Shown: positions 26,272 to 35,098, numbered from the stretch's first letter. The stretch: DNA of 58,600 nt from an uncultured Blautia sp. (GCA_944384185.1 CALWSM010000002.1:1-58600), one strand, 5' to 3'. Notes: a model not told the origin generated them from the sequence alone. Translations and numbers: made by a program.

Positions 26272-27484
26272 CTCCAGTATTCCTCTCTTCTCTTTTTTTG
26301 CTCTTTACTTCAGTCTCAAAGATCCCATCTGTAACACAGATCCGCAGCCGGTCCCCGATCTCAGCCTGAGAAATGCTGCTGACTCCATGCCCCTGGCCGT
26401 CCTCCACGTAAGAAAATCCCTGGTTCAGCTTATCCAGAGGGGACAGCCCCTTCATACGCTCAATGTAAATATTCAACCGCTGCCTCGCCAGATAGATCTG
26501 ATTTTTCATAGAGTTTTCCAGCTTTCCCTCACAGTCCAGCAGACGGGTCCGCATTTCCTGGATCCTGTAACCGGGGCTTCCATGTCTGAGCCGGATCTGG
26601 TAATTTTTCAGTTCCTGCCGCAGGAGCAGCAGCCGGTTTTCCATAGCCCGGTCCATCTTCCGACGGTAATTTCCCAGAGTATCGAAAAAAGTCCGGATAT
26701 CCGCCACAGCCAGTTCCGCCGCCCCGGAAGGGGTAGGCGCCCGCAGGTCCGCCACATAGTCTGCGATGGTGGTATCTGTCTCATGTCCCACAGCGGAGAT
26801 CACCGGCGTCCTGCATTCAAAAATAGCCCGGGCTACTGCCTCTTCGTTAAAGGCCCAGAGATCTTCTATGGAACCTCCCCCTCTTCCTACAATTATAACA
26901 TCTACGCCCAGTCTGTCCAGAGTCCGGATCCCCTTTACAATGCTCTGTACCGCCCCTTCCCCCTGGACAAGGGCCGGGTAAAGGATCAGCTGCACATAAG
27001 GGTTCCGCCTGCCTGCAATGTTCCGGATATCCTGGATGGCTGCTCCCGTAGGGGCGGTGACCACCCCGATCCTTCCCGGATATTTTGGAATGGGCCGTTT
27101 ATATTCCTGAGCGAACATCCCCATTTCCTCCAGCTCCTTTTTCAGAGCCAGGAAACGCTCATAGAGAAGTCCGGCTCCTTCCAGAGTGATCTCCCTGGCG
27201 TAAAGCTGGTATTTTCCGTCCCGCTCATAGACGCTGACGCTTCCTGCGGCTACTACCCGGTCCCCGTCTTTCATAGGAAAAGCCAGTCCCTTTCTCTGGC
27301 CGGCAAACATCACGCAGGCTATGGTCCCGGTTTCATCTTTCAGAGAAAAGTAAATGTGCCCTGAGGTATGGTACTTACAGTTGGACACTTCTCCTTTCAC
27401 ATAGATCCGGTTCAGCATAAAATCCTGATTGAACATATTTTTGATGTAGGCGTTGACCTGTCCTACCGAGTAAATGCTGTTCAT
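26252..27484 (-). CDS. xseA: Exodeoxyribonuclease VII large subunit
   Basis: Catalytic subunit of a single-strand-specific exonuclease active from both ends. The 410-residue protein has an OB-fold (about 1-100, with VKGEVSNCKYHTSGHIYFSLKD-like binding strands). The catalytic domain follows with VTAPTGAAIQDI near 145, GRGGGSIEDLWAFN near 200, and SAVGHETD near 235. A coiled-coil C-terminus binds XseB. The start overlaps the nusB stop by 4 bp. Confidence 0.96.
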   Translation of the reverse strand: MNSIYSVGQVNAYIKNMFNQDFMLNRIYVKGEVSNCKYHTSGHIYFSLKDETGTIACVMFAGQRKGLAFPMKDGDRVVAAGSVSVYERDGKYQLYAREITLEGAGLLYERFLALKKELEEMGMFAQEYKRPIPKYPGRIGVVTAPTGAAIQDIRNIAGRRNPYVQLILYPALVQGEGAVQSIVKGIRTLDRLGVDVIIVGRGGGSIEDLWAFNEEAVARAIFECRTPVISAVGHETDTTIADYVADLRAPTPSGAAELAVADIRTFFDTLGNYRRKMDRAMENRLLLLRQELKNYQIRLRHGSPGYRIQEMRTRLLDCEGKLENSMKNQIYLARQRLNIYIERMKGLSPLDKLNQGFSYVEDGQGHGVSSISQAEIGDRLRICVTDGIFETEVKSKKREERNTGDGPDRK

Positions 27485-27888
27485 AGAGCCTCTCTTGCCA
27501 CTTTTCCCAGGATCCCGTTAATAAAAGATGCGGAATCCTCTCCTCCGAAGGTCTTGCCGATCTCCACGGCTTCATTGATCGCCACCTTCACCGGAACGTC
27601 CTCGTCATATTTCATCTCGTACACCGCCAGGCGAAGGATATTCAGATCCACCCTGCTCATTCTCTTTGTCTTCCAACCCGTGGATTTTTCATTTAAAAGC
27701 TGGTCGATCTCTTCCAGATGCTCCTGGATCTTTCCATATTTATCTTCCATATAAGCCTGCTGATCCGGTTCCAGTTCTTCCATCTCATCGAAGTATAATT
27801 TTATCTGCTCCGGCATCTCCGCAGCTTCGTTAAACTCTCTCAAGAAAAGGAGCTTAAAGATGTGTTCTCTCATCTCTCTTCTTCCCAT
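27481..27888 (-). CDS. nusB: Transcription antitermination factor NusB
   Basis: Helical RNA-binding protein that works with NusE/S10 on boxA of rRNA leaders. I start at the ATG at 27888 (MGRREMREHIFKLLF), preceded by AAGGAGG. The frame is open 38 codons further but runs into the terminator of the preceding gene. The 135-residue product ends with the conserved IDLAVYE-like (LNILRLAVYEM) and VPVKVAINEAVEIGKTFGGEDSASFING-type region (about 80-125). It heads the nusB-xseA-xseB-ispA-dxs run. Confidence 0.96.
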   Translation of the reverse strand: MGRREMREHIFKLLFLREFNEAAEMPEQIKLYFDEMEELEPDQQAYMEDKYGKIQEHLEEIDQLLNEKSTGWKTKRMSRVDLNILRLAVYEMKYDEDVPVKVAINEAVEIGKTFGGEDSASFINGILGKVAREAL

Positions 27889-27908
27889 GGTTTCCTCCTT
27901 AAATAGAA

Positions 27909-27933
27909 AAGGTGCCTCTAAAAAAGACACCTT
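27909..27933 (-). terminator. Hairpin between asp23-family gene and nusB
   Basis: A 10-bp stem (AAGGTGTCTT with GAGGCACCTT on the minus strand, two G-U pairs) is followed by UUUUCUAUUU. It could end the asp23 transcript or attenuate entry into nusB. Confidence 0.65.
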
Positions 27934-27970
27934 ACCTCTCTGCTTTTTTAGATGTTTACTTGTCAAAGAA

Positions 27971-28351
27971 CTATTTCGTCTTTTCAATCTCCACGCTGGC
28001 AATGCGCACGTTTACATCAGAAACAGTCAGTCCCGTCATGTTTTCAATAGCCGCTTTTACTCTTTCCTGGACAGTTTTGCTGGTCTCCAGAATATTGTAT
28101 CCATATTTAATATTCAAAGCCAGATCCACGCATACCACATCCTCCAGCACATCTACCTTCACGCCTTTGGAAAGGTTTTTCATGCCCAGCTTGCCTACCA
28201 GTTCATTGGTAATATTTCCAGCCATGGAATCCACGCCCTCTACTTCCGTAGCCGCCAGTCCGGCAATGATCGCCACCACCTCGTCTGCGATCTGCACTTC
28301 TCCAAGAGAGCCGTTGTCATGGATCTTATATACGTTTCTGTCTTCCGCCAT
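27971..28351 (-). CDS. Asp23/Gls24-family envelope stress protein
   Basis: A 126-residue member of the Asp23/Gls24 family. Family members sit at the membrane or interact with cell-envelope machinery. The core contains GEVQIADEVVAIIAGLAATEVEGV (read as two blocks, about 16-39) and the C-terminal VKAAIENMTGLTVSDVNVRI segment. Placement just upstream of nusB is typical of clostridia, but the function is not defined. A TATAAT lies about 40 bp upstream with a poor -35. Confidence 0.88.
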   Translation of the reverse strand: MAEDRNVYKIHDNGSLGEVQIADEVVAIIAGLAATEVEGVDSMAGNITNELVGKLGMKNLSKGVKVDVLEDVVCVDLALNIKYGYNILETSKTVQERVKAAIENMTGLTVSDVNVRIASVEIEKTK

Positions 28352-28411
28352 AATCTTACCTCCTAACAGGAAATATCCTGTTTTTTATTATACCAAAAGC
28401 CATATGAAATT

Positions 28412-28450
28412 AAAAGCGGTTTTTTGCTTTTCCCGCAAAAAACCGCTTTT
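28412..28450 (-). terminator. Terminator of prfC
   Basis: A perfect 16-bp inverted repeat (AAAAGCGGTTTTTTGC with its complement), located 12 bp after the prfC stop. On the minus strand it is followed by UUUUAAUUU within and after the stem. Confidence 0.82.
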
Positions 28451-28461
28451 CCTGACTGTTT

Positions 28462-30054
28462 TCAGTTTTTTGAAAATTCCGCAAGCCTTAACCCTTCATT
28501 TCTGTCCAGGGTCATGCCGATGCTCCAGCTGTTGATAAACAGCAGCAGCGGATTCCCCTTCAGATCCATAACCTTCTTCATATCCGAGGTTCCTGTGAGT
28601 TTCTTCACATCGACCTCTTCTTTATTTTCGATCCACCGGATATGCTCATAGGGCAGAGATTCCAGGCGGATATCCACATTGTACTCGTTTTCCAGGCGGT
28701 ATTTCAGCACGTCGAACTGGAGCACGCCTACCACCCCAACGATGATCTCTTCCATACCGCCCATGATCTCCTGGAAGATCTGGATCGCCCCTTCCTGGGC
28801 GATCTGGTTGATCCCTTTTACAAACTGTTTCCGCTTCATGCTGTCCAGAAGCCTTACCCTGGCAAAATGTTCCGGCGCAAAGGTAGGGATCCCTTCATAC
28901 CGGATCTTTCTTCCCGGTGCGCAGACCGTATCCCCGATGGAGAAAATCCCCGGATCGAACACACCGATGATATCCCCCGCATAAGCCTCGTCTACCACAT
29001 GCCGGTCCTGGGCCATCATCTGCTGGGGCTGGGAAAGACGCATCTTCTTATTCCCCTGGACATGATAAATCTCTGCGGAAGCCTGGAATTTTCCGGAGCA
29101 GATCCGCATAAAGGCGATCCTGTCCCTGTGATTTTTGTTCATATTCGCCTGGATCTTGAAGACAAAGGCGGAAAAATCCGGATCCATAGGATCCACCTCT
29201 CCCTCGTCGGACATTCTTGGCAGAGGCGAAGAAGTCATTTTCAGGAAATGCTTCAGGAAGGTCTCCACGCCAAAATTGGTAAGAGCGGAACCGAAGAATA
29301 CCGGAGACAGTTCTCCTTTATCGACCTTTTCCTGGTCGAATTCTGCGCTGGCCCCGTCCAGAAGCTCGATCTCCTCCAGAAGCTGCTCCTTCTGATCAGG
29401 ATCGATGACCTGATCCAGCCTTTCCCCCTCAATGCCGATCTCTTCTTCAATCCCCTCTCTGGTGCCTTTCATGGTATCGGAAAAGGTGAGGACCTTTCTG
29501 GTCTCCCGGTCATAGACTCCCCGGAATTTCTTTCCGGAACCGATGGGCCAGTTCATGGGACAGGTGGGGATCCCCAGCTCTTTTTCAATATCGTCTAACA
29601 GGTCAAAGGTATCGTTGGCGTCCCGATCCATCTTATTGATAAAAGTAAAAATAGGAATGTGCCGCATGGCGCACACTTTGAAAAGCTTTCTGGTCTGGGC
29701 CTCCACGCCCTTGGATGCGTCAATGACCATGACCGCAGAGTCCGCCGCCATAAGGGTACGGTAAGTGTCCTCTGAGAAGTCCTGATGCCCCGGCGTATCC
29801 AATATGTTTATACAGTAACCGTCATAGTTGAACTGCAGCACAGAGGAGGTTACGGAAATACCTCTCTCCTTTTCAATCTCCATCCAGTCGGAAACCGCAT
29901 GACGGGCAGTGGCCTTTCCTTTCACGCTTCCCGCCAGATTGATAGCTCCTCCGTAAAGGAGGAATTTCTCCGTCAGCGTAGTCTTTCCGGCGTCCGGGTG
30001 GGAGATAATTGCAAATGTACGTCTTTTTGATATTTCTTTCGTATAGTCAGCCAC
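28462..30054 (-). CDS. prfC: Peptide chain release factor 3
   Basis: GTPase that removes RF1/RF2 from the ribosome after termination. I start at a GTG at 30054 (MADYTKEISKRRTFAI), preceded by GAAGGAGG. The longer open frame to 30105 has no supporting ribosome-binding site. The 530-residue protein shows G1 SHPDAGKTTLTE near 20-31, G3 DTPGHQDFSED near 90, and G4 NKMDRDA near 145. Downstream are EF-G-like domains with the RF3 C-terminus. It is a single-gene unit. Confidence 0.96.
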   Translation of the reverse strand: MADYTKEISKRRTFAIISHPDAGKTTLTEKFLLYGGAINLAGSVKGKATARHAVSDWMEIEKERGISVTSSVLQFNYDGYCINILDTPGHQDFSEDTYRTLMAADSAVMVIDASKGVEAQTRKLFKVCAMRHIPIFTFINKMDRDANDTFDLLDDIEKELGIPTCPMNWPIGSGKKFRGVYDRETRKVLTFSDTMKGTREGIEEEIGIEGERLDQVIDPDQKEQLLEEIELLDGASAEFDQEKVDKGELSPVFFGSALTNFGVETFLKHFLKMTSSPLPRMSDEGEVDPMDPDFSAFVFKIQANMNKNHRDRIAFMRICSGKFQASAEIYHVQGNKKMRLSQPQQMMAQDRHVVDEAYAGDIIGVFDPGIFSIGDTVCAPGRKIRYEGIPTFAPEHFARVRLLDSMKRKQFVKGINQIAQEGAIQIFQEIMGGMEEIIVGVVGVLQFDVLKYRLENEYNVDIRLESLPYEHIRWIENKEEVDVKKLTGTSDMKKVMDLKGNPLLLFINSWSIGMTLDRNEGLRLAEFSKN

Positions 30055-30112
30055 GGTTGGCCCTCCTTCTCTATAGCAAGGTGATCTTTCTCCAAAATTG
30101 CACACTGACGCT

Positions 30113-30142
30113 ATTGTAGTATACCCTTTTAAAGGTTGTCAA
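30113..30142 (-). promoter_or_regulatory. Promoter of prfC
   Basis: TTGACA (30142-30137) and TACAAT (30118-30113) are 18 bases apart on the minus strand. The spacer contains a short dyad, ACC-TTTAAAAGGGT, which might be an operator. Confidence 0.65.
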
Positions 30143-30149
30143 GGGGCTT

Positions 30150-30869
30150 TTATTCATTTTCCCCGGTTCCATCTTCCAGGGGCGTGATCACGATATTCTC
30201 CACAGGAACACTGGTTTTCCTTTTGACGATATCTTCGATCTGTGCCCGGCTGGCGTCCTCCATATAAGCCTGGGGCACGATCACATCGGCGCTGTCCCCG
30301 GTAAGGTTCACCACCACGTCGGAAAAGCCCTGGGCTTCCAAAAGAAGCTCCGCCGCTTCCTCCTGCTCCGCCAGGTCTGTCATATTCACCATAGAATTTA
30401 CAGCCTCCTGTTTCTGATCGTCACCCAGATTTTCATTGTTAATGATCTCCAGAAGGGTTTCCTTGTTGGCCGAGCGGACCTGCTCCCGGCTCACCTTAGC
30501 CTGGGCGGCAAAGTTGGAAGCACCGGTAAGGACTGCTTCCCCGGGAGTCTCTGTCTGGGAAGGGTCCGTCTGAGAAGCGTCTGCAGTATCGGTTCCCTCT
30601 TCAGCCTCTATATCCTGGCTTTCCGTCTCATTGTTTTCTTCTAAAAGAGCAGTTTCATCGGTCAGGTCATAGTCCAGACTGTCGATCTCTTCTACGATCC
30701 CTTCCTGGTCAGAAGCTGCGGCGGCGGTATCCTCCTGATCTCCTCCCAGATCTTCCAGTGCGCTGTCCATTCCCAGATGGTTATCCGAATAATTAATGTA
30801 TCCCGCCACAGCGATCATAATAGCCAGAGCCGTAATGATTACCTGATTTTTCTTGAAGATTTTTTTCAT
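30150..30869 (-). CDS. spoIIIAH: Stage III sporulation protein AH
   Basis: Mother-cell half of the SpoIIQ-SpoIIIAH zipper and channel between mother cell and forespore. The protein has an N-terminal transmembrane helix (QVIITALAIMIAVAGYI), a long acidic linker (about 40-130), and a C-terminal ring-building motif of the YscJ/FliF type (about 140-235). I prefer the ATG at 30869 because GGAG is 9 bases upstream of it; the ATG at 30875 is only 3 bases from that site. It is the last gene of the spoIIIA operon. Confidence 0.93.
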   Translation of the reverse strand: MKKIFKKNQVIITALAIMIAVAGYINYSDNHLGMDSALEDLGGDQEDTAAAASDQEGIVEEIDSLDYDLTDETALLEENNETESQDIEAEEGTDTADASQTDPSQTETPGEAVLTGASNFAAQAKVSREQVRSANKETLLEIINNENLGDDQKQEAVNSMVNMTDLAEQEEAAELLLEAQGFSDVVVNLTGDSADVIVPQAYMEDASRAQIEDIVKRKTSVPVENIVITPLEDGTGENE

Positions 30870-30881
30870 AGACATTCTCTC

Positions 30882-31361
30882 CTAATTCATTTTCATTACT
30901 TTAATTTTATGGGCTTCCACCTGAAATAATACCTGCACAGCTTCCTGAATATTCTGGATCACCACAGGATCGTCCCCTCCCTGGGCTACCACCAGGACTC
31001 CTGTGACCCTTGGATAGATCTCTGAAGATACATAAGGGGTCTGATTCCCTCTGGAGTCCCGCTCATAAACCGTCTCTGTCTCGTCTTTCTCCACCACCTT
31101 TTCCTGGGTTCCTTCACAGGTAAGGAACACCTCTGCCTTCCCCACTCCCCGGACCTGCTCCAATACCCGGGCCAGCCGGTCCTCCATTCCGGTCTGCCAG
31201 TCCTGCTCGGAAAGGCTCTGGCTTACGCCGCCGGTGCTTTCTTCTGTTTCTGTGCTTTCTTCATTTTTTCTCACCGGAAGGGCGATGATCAGCAGCAGAA
31301 GGCCTATGAGAAGGGCTACGCCCAGGTTTTCCTTTTTTATCCATTTTTCCAATGGCTTCAC
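30882..31361 (-). CDS. spoIIIAG: Stage III sporulation protein AG
   Basis: Ring-forming component of the SpoIIIA channel. I start at a GTG at 31361 (MKPLEKWIKKENLG), with AGGAGGTGG just upstream. The frame is open further, but there it overlaps the spoIIIAF repeat and encodes an unlikely Arg-Gly-Ser repeat. The 159-residue product has one transmembrane helix at about 12-32 and a C-terminal ring-building domain with VEVFLT-type strands (KAEVFLTCEG) and TGVLVVAQGGDDP. The start overlaps the spoIIIAF stop by 4 bp. Confidence 0.92.
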   Translation of the reverse strand: MKPLEKWIKKENLGVALLIGLLLLIIALPVRKNEESTETEESTGGVSQSLSEQDWQTGMEDRLARVLEQVRGVGKAEVFLTCEGTQEKVVEKDETETVYERDSRGNQTPYVSSEIYPRVTGVLVVAQGGDDPVVIQNIQEAVQVLFQVEAHKIKVMKMN

Positions 31362-31705
31362 GGTACCACCTCCTGCCCTTCTACAGCTTCCCCTTCTATA
31401 ACTTCCCCTTCTATAGCTTCCCCTTCTATATCCTCTTCCCAGAAGGCCGCCCAGTCTTCCGCTTTTTTCTCCCATTCTTCACCCTGGGGCCGGGCGTATT
31501 GGAATTCCCCCACAAACCCCCGGATTTCCTCCTCCAGATCCGTAAACTGAAAAACCGGAGAAAGGATCACCAGGATCAGCAGCAGTCCCATATAAAACTG
31601 CACGTACTTCCTGTAGTTATTTTCCGGAATGAAATGCATCACTGCCGAGGCCAGTATAAAAAAGCAGGCCAGATCCTGTATCCAGGAATAAATGCTTTCC
31701 GCCAT
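31358..31705 (-). CDS. spoIIIAF: Stage III sporulation protein AF
   Basis: Small membrane component of the SpoIIIA complex. From the ATG at 31705 (MAESIYSWIQDLACF; GGAGGCGG upstream) it is 115 residues with two transmembrane helices (about 8-28 and 36-56). Bacillus SpoIIIAF is about 200 residues, so this one appears to lack most of the C-terminal cytoplasmic domain. Instead it ends in an acidic tail of IEGE[A/V] repeats encoded by a 15-bp tandem repeat. The gene lies between spoIIIAE and spoIIIAG, which fixes the identity. Confidence 0.88.
   Translation of the reverse strand: MAESIYSWIQDLACFFILASAVMHFIPENNYRKYVQFYMGLLLILVILSPVFQFTDLEEEIRGFVGEFQYARPQGEEWEKKAEDWAAFWEEDIEGEAIEGEVIEGEAVEGQEVVP
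31378..31434. repeat. 15-bp tandem repeat in the 3' end of spoIIIAF
   Basis: About three and a half copies of CTTCCCCTTCTATAR occur in tandem. On the coding strand each unit encodes five residues, IEGE plus A or V. The unit length is a multiple of three, so copy-number change would keep the frame. The repeat ends within about 20 bp of the spoIIIAG ribosome-binding site. Confidence 0.85.
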
Positions 31706-31716
31706 CTTACCGCCTC

Positions 31717-32937
31717 CTAATGCGAGATAAAAGATACCGACAAAACCCCAATGGTGATCAGGAAAAGAAGCTCCACCGTAAGCAGTACCTTCAGCAGCAG
31801 TCTGCAGCCCTCTCCCATAGCCCACAGGCAGCCGGTCATCCTTTTGTCCGACACCGGCTGGAGCAGGGCTGCCAGAAGCTTATAGGCCAGCGCCGTCATA
31901 GCCAGCCTGATAACGGGAGGGAGACCCAGGAGCAGGAAAACCACAATACCTGTGGCTCCCAGGCAGTTGCGGATCAGCACGGCTGTCCCCAGGGCCACTT
32001 CCACAGCGCCGTCGATCACATTTCCGATCCCGGGAATGGCCGCCGCCGTTTTGCCCAGAGCATCCCTCTTCAGAGAATCCAGAGCCGGACTGATCATATT
32101 CTGGATCAGTTCCATTCCAATGACCACTGCAGTGATGGTCTTCAGGGTCCACTCCAGGACTGTTTTCAGAAGCTCCGCCAGCCTGGAGAGGAAATCCTCT
32201 TTGTGCAGATAATTGATCAGCTGAATGATCACATACGCCTGGATACCTGGGATCACTGCTTTCATAAGAAGGGTCTGGATCAAAAAAATAACTCCCAGAA
32301 CCATTTCATAGAAAACCATGGCTGTGGCGCCGCCGGAAGCCGCTGTCACCGCCAGAAAATAGGAGGGCATCAAAGCCTGCATAAAGGCAGTCAGATCTTC
32401 CAGACTTTGGGACAGGCCTGCGCTTAAGCTTCCAAAAGAATGGAGCAGAAGGGCCAGAAGAAGCATATACACCAGATAGAAGCTGGCCTCTCCTGCCTGG
32501 CTGCCGGAAAATACATTGGTAAAATTGGCAAACAGCGCCGCCAGCAGTACCAGCAGCGCCACCTGAAAAAGCGTCTCCCGGTCTGCCAGCAGATGATCGG
32601 ATAAAAATTTTTTCCCTGTCTCCAGAAGAAAGTCCATGGAAAAAACCTCTTCTCCGGAAAGTATCCTCTCCAGCACCTCCCGGATACTGAAAGTTTCCTC
32701 TCCCAGCAGTTCATTGACCGCTTCCTGCATCTCTCCCAGCTCCAGGCCTTCCAGGAGCGCCTCCTGGCTCTCCTCCTGTTCCCGGAGAAGCTCCTCTTCC
32801 AGGCTCTTTTCCGTCTCTTCTCCTGCAGTCTCCCCCTCCTCCCCGGCCGCCGGGACAGGCTCAGCCAGAAACAAGAAGCTGAAAAAAAGCAGCGCTGCCA
32901 GGAAAAGCTTTTTCTTTTGTCTCACCGACCTTCTCAT
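31717..32937 (-). CDS. spoIIIAE: Stage III sporulation protein AE
   Basis: Polytopic membrane core of the SpoIIIA channel. The 406-residue protein starts with a signal peptide (KKLFLAALLFFSFLFLAEPVPAAG), then a charged Glu-rich stretch (about 32-75). About eight hydrophobic helices follow from residue 120 on. It overlaps the spoIIIAD stop by 4 bp, showing translational coupling, and spoIIIAF follows 11 bp later. Confidence 0.93.
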   Translation of the reverse strand: MRRSVRQKKKLFLAALLFFSFLFLAEPVPAAGEEGETAGEETEKSLEEELLREQEESQEALLEGLELGEMQEAVNELLGEETFSIREVLERILSGEEVFSMDFLLETGKKFLSDHLLADRETLFQVALLVLLAALFANFTNVFSGSQAGEASFYLVYMLLLALLLHSFGSLSAGLSQSLEDLTAFMQALMPSYFLAVTAASGGATAMVFYEMVLGVIFLIQTLLMKAVIPGIQAYVIIQLINYLHKEDFLSRLAELLKTVLEWTLKTITAVVIGMELIQNMISPALDSLKRDALGKTAAAIPGIGNVIDGAVEVALGTAVLIRNCLGATGIVVFLLLGLPPVIRLAMTALAYKLLAALLQPVSDKRMTGCLWAMGEGCRLLLKVLLTVELLFLITIGVLSVSFISH

Positions 32938-33320
32938 GACAAAAAGCCGTGTATGGCTTCCATAAGAGCCAGAAGCACCGGCATGGACAGGACCATAATG
33001 TAGAGCTTGGCAAAAATCTCGATCTGGGCTCCTATAGAACCATAGCCCGCATCTTTGCAGATCCCGGAAGAAAACTGTCCAATATAGGTGACCCCTATAA
33101 TTTTCAGCAGGGTTGTCAGATATTTTACGTCCAGCGGAAGGTATTCCTGGATCTTTATAACAGAGGAAAAAAGATAGGACAGCTTGTCAGCCATATAAAA
33201 AAAGATCAGGATCCCGGCCGCCAGGCTGAGGTAGACAGAGTATTCCGGCCTTGTACCTTTCAGAAAAAGTCCCAGAAGCACCCCTGTCATCCCCAGCATG
33301 ACGATTTTTACCACTTCCAT
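32934..33320 (-). CDS. spoIIIAD: Stage III sporulation protein AD
   Basis: A 128-residue membrane protein of the SpoIIIAC/AD family. I start at the ATG at 33320 (MEVVKIVMLGMTGVLLG), with GGAGGAGA upstream. It contains four hydrophobic stretches and the family segment KDAGYGSIGAQIEIFAKLY. It sits 10 bp after spoIIIAC and overlaps spoIIIAE. Confidence 0.93.
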   Translation of the reverse strand: MEVVKIVMLGMTGVLLGLFLKGTRPEYSVYLSLAAGILIFFYMADKLSYLFSSVIKIQEYLPLDVKYLTTLLKIIGVTYIGQFSSGICKDAGYGSIGAQIEIFAKLYIMVLSMPVLLALMEAIHGFLS

Positions 33321-33330
33321 GTTTCTCCTC

Positions 33331-33525
33331 CTACAATGCAAACAATTCCTGGATCGTCCGAAACAGATCATAAATATAAGGCAGGATCCAGAACAATACC
33401 AGGATCAGTCCTGCCAGGCTGGTAAGAAAAGCCAGTTCTTCTCTCTGGCTGTGTTTCAGGATCTGGCAGAGCACAGACACCAGGATTCCCACCGCCCCGA
33501 TCTTAAACAGTAAACTAACCTCCAC
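33331..33525 (-). CDS. spoIIIAC: Stage III sporulation protein AC
   Basis: A 64-residue protein with two transmembrane helices, homologous to the N-terminal half of SpoIIIAD. It contains GAVGILVSVLCQILKHSQRE, the family hallmark. The start is GTG, preceded by GGAGGAGA. A 66-bp gap separates it from spoIIIAB, with no element seen. Confidence 0.92.
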   Translation of the reverse strand: MEVSLLFKIGAVGILVSVLCQILKHSQREELAFLTSLAGLILVLFWILPYIYDLFRTIQELFAL

Positions 33526-33591
33526 CTGATCTCCTCCCTGCTTTTCCGCCTTTACCCTTTCTTTTCCTCTATCTCCGGTATGTCCCTCTTC

Positions 33592-34110
33592 TCAGACCAG
33601 CAGGATCGCCAGGAACATTCCCGCCAGGATCCCCAGGGCCTGATACAGCTTTTTTCTGGCCGGAGCCTCCTGCCGTGTCCGGCTGATCTCTCTCTTCAGT
33701 TCTTCCAGATACAGATTTATGGTATTTTCCTGCATGGTAATGTCCATATATCCCAGATCCTCCCCCAGCCGGGAAAAGCCTTCCAGATCCTCTTTTGTCA
33801 GGCTGGTATCCTTCAGGTGTTCTCTGGCTTTCAGGGCAAAGATCCGGGAAAAACGCTCTCCCTGATACGCTTTGGCTGCTTTTGAAACTTCCAGGAGGAA
33901 CCGGGAAAGAGGAGGCCGGCTCTTGTCCGCCACCCGGAGCATGGCCTCGGGAAGAGCTTCTCTGCGGTAGGTGATCTCTCCCAGGAGAAAGTACACCATT
34001 TTCTGTATCTCCTCCAGCTCTCTCAGTCTTTTGGAATAATTCAGGCTTTTCCCATATCCCATAGCCCCGCAGGAAAGGATCACCAGCAGCGCGCCCGCCG
34101 CCTTCAGCAT
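33592..34110 (-). CDS. spoIIIAB: Stage III sporulation protein AB
   Basis: A 172-residue protein related to GspF-like inner-membrane components. It has an N-terminal helix (AAGALLVILSCGAMGYG), a helical cytoplasmic domain that includes the conserved YFLLGEITYRREALPEAM region (about 40-57), and a C-terminal membrane helix. The start overlaps the end of spoIIIAA by 7 bp. Confidence 0.92.
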   Translation of the reverse strand: MLKAAGALLVILSCGAMGYGKSLNYSKRLRELEEIQKMVYFLLGEITYRREALPEAMLRVADKSRPPLSRFLLEVSKAAKAYQGERFSRIFALKAREHLKDTSLTKEDLEGFSRLGEDLGYMDITMQENTINLYLEELKREISRTRQEAPARKKLYQALGILAGMFLAILLV

Positions 34111-35075
34111 AGGATTCCCTGTTTCCGCTTCCAGTCAAAAAGACTGGTGCCCCTTTCGTCAAAGATCGCCTTTACCCTCCCCGCCCGGTCCTGATAATGG
34201 AGGACAATATACCGCTCAAAGATCCGCTCCCGGACCAGTCTCTGCATCAGAGGCTTTCCCTTAATATCCTCTATGGAGCTTCCGTGGACTGTAGCGAAAA
34301 GCTTACAGCCGCAGTGGATCACCGACTCAATGGCATGGATATCCTCATAGTCTCCCAGCTCATCCACTGCCACCACCTCCGGGGACATGGACCGGATCAG
34401 CATCATCATGCCTTCCGCCTTGGGACAGCAGTCCAATACGTCGGTGCGGATCCCCAGGTCATTCTGAGGGATCCCCTGGTAGGAGCCTCCGATCTCGGAT
34501 CTTTCATCTACCACCCCCACAGATACCCCCGGCATATAAGAACTGCCGGTGCTTACCTGCCGGATCAGATCCCGAAGAAGGGTGGTCTTCCCGCATCTTG
34601 GGGGAGAAATGATCAGGGTATGGCAGATCCTGCCGTTTTTGATGATATAGGGAAGTATTGGCGAAGCACAGCCTTTTATCTGGTGTGACAGCCTGAGATT
34701 GATATAAGATATGTATTTTACGCTTTTGATCCTGTCCCCTTCCAGGACAGTCTTTCCTGCGATCCCCACCCGGTGGCCTCCCTGAATGGTGATAAAGCCC
34801 TGGCGGATCTCCTCTTCAAAGGCATACATGGAATAACTGCTCACATATTCCAGGGTCTCTTTGAGATCCTCTGCCTTTACAAAGCAGCCCTGGGATTCCT
34901 CCCGGGAAAATTCTCCTTCTCTGGTCAGAAAGTATTCTTTTCCCTGATAGATCAGGATCAGGGGCGCATTGACCCGGAGACGGATCTCATAGACTTGCTC
35001 CATGTCAAAATGAGCCGCCAGAAGAGCCTGCCGGATATGGGCAGGAAACAGCTTTGCGATTTCTTCCTGTTTCAT
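34104..35075 (-). CDS. spoIIIAA: Stage III sporulation protein AA, ATPase
   Basis: Secretion-type AAA ATPase predicted to energise the SpoIIIA channel. The Walker A motif PPRCGKTTLLRDL lies near residue 165, and the acidic Walker B region VVAVDELGDYED near 245. I choose the ATG at 35075 (MKQEEIAKLF), 6 bases after GAGGTG. A GTG at 35084 is also in frame but overlaps that site. The product is 323 residues, normal for the family. It is the first gene of the spoIIIAA-AH operon. Confidence 0.94.
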   Translation of the reverse strand: MKQEEIAKLFPAHIRQALLAAHFDMEQVYEIRLRVNAPLILIYQGKEYFLTREGEFSREESQGCFVKAEDLKETLEYVSSYSMYAFEEEIRQGFITIQGGHRVGIAGKTVLEGDRIKSVKYISYINLRLSHQIKGCASPILPYIIKNGRICHTLIISPPRCGKTTLLRDLIRQVSTGSSYMPGVSVGVVDERSEIGGSYQGIPQNDLGIRTDVLDCCPKAEGMMMLIRSMSPEVVAVDELGDYEDIHAIESVIHCGCKLFATVHGSSIEDIKGKPLMQRLVRERIFERYIVLHYQDRAGRVKAIFDERGTSLFDWKRKQGILC

Positions 35076-35098
35076 TGTCCTCACCTCTTTTTAAGATA

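Noticed and set aside
31378..31434. Short direct repeats resembling a CRISPR array
   Set aside because: The units are contiguous without spacers, 15 bp long, and translate in frame inside spoIIIAF.
31361..31475. Arg-Gly-Ser-rich N-terminal extension of SpoIIIAG
   Set aside because: It is the spoIIIAF minisatellite read in another frame; the GTG at 31361 has a strong AGGAGGTGG site.
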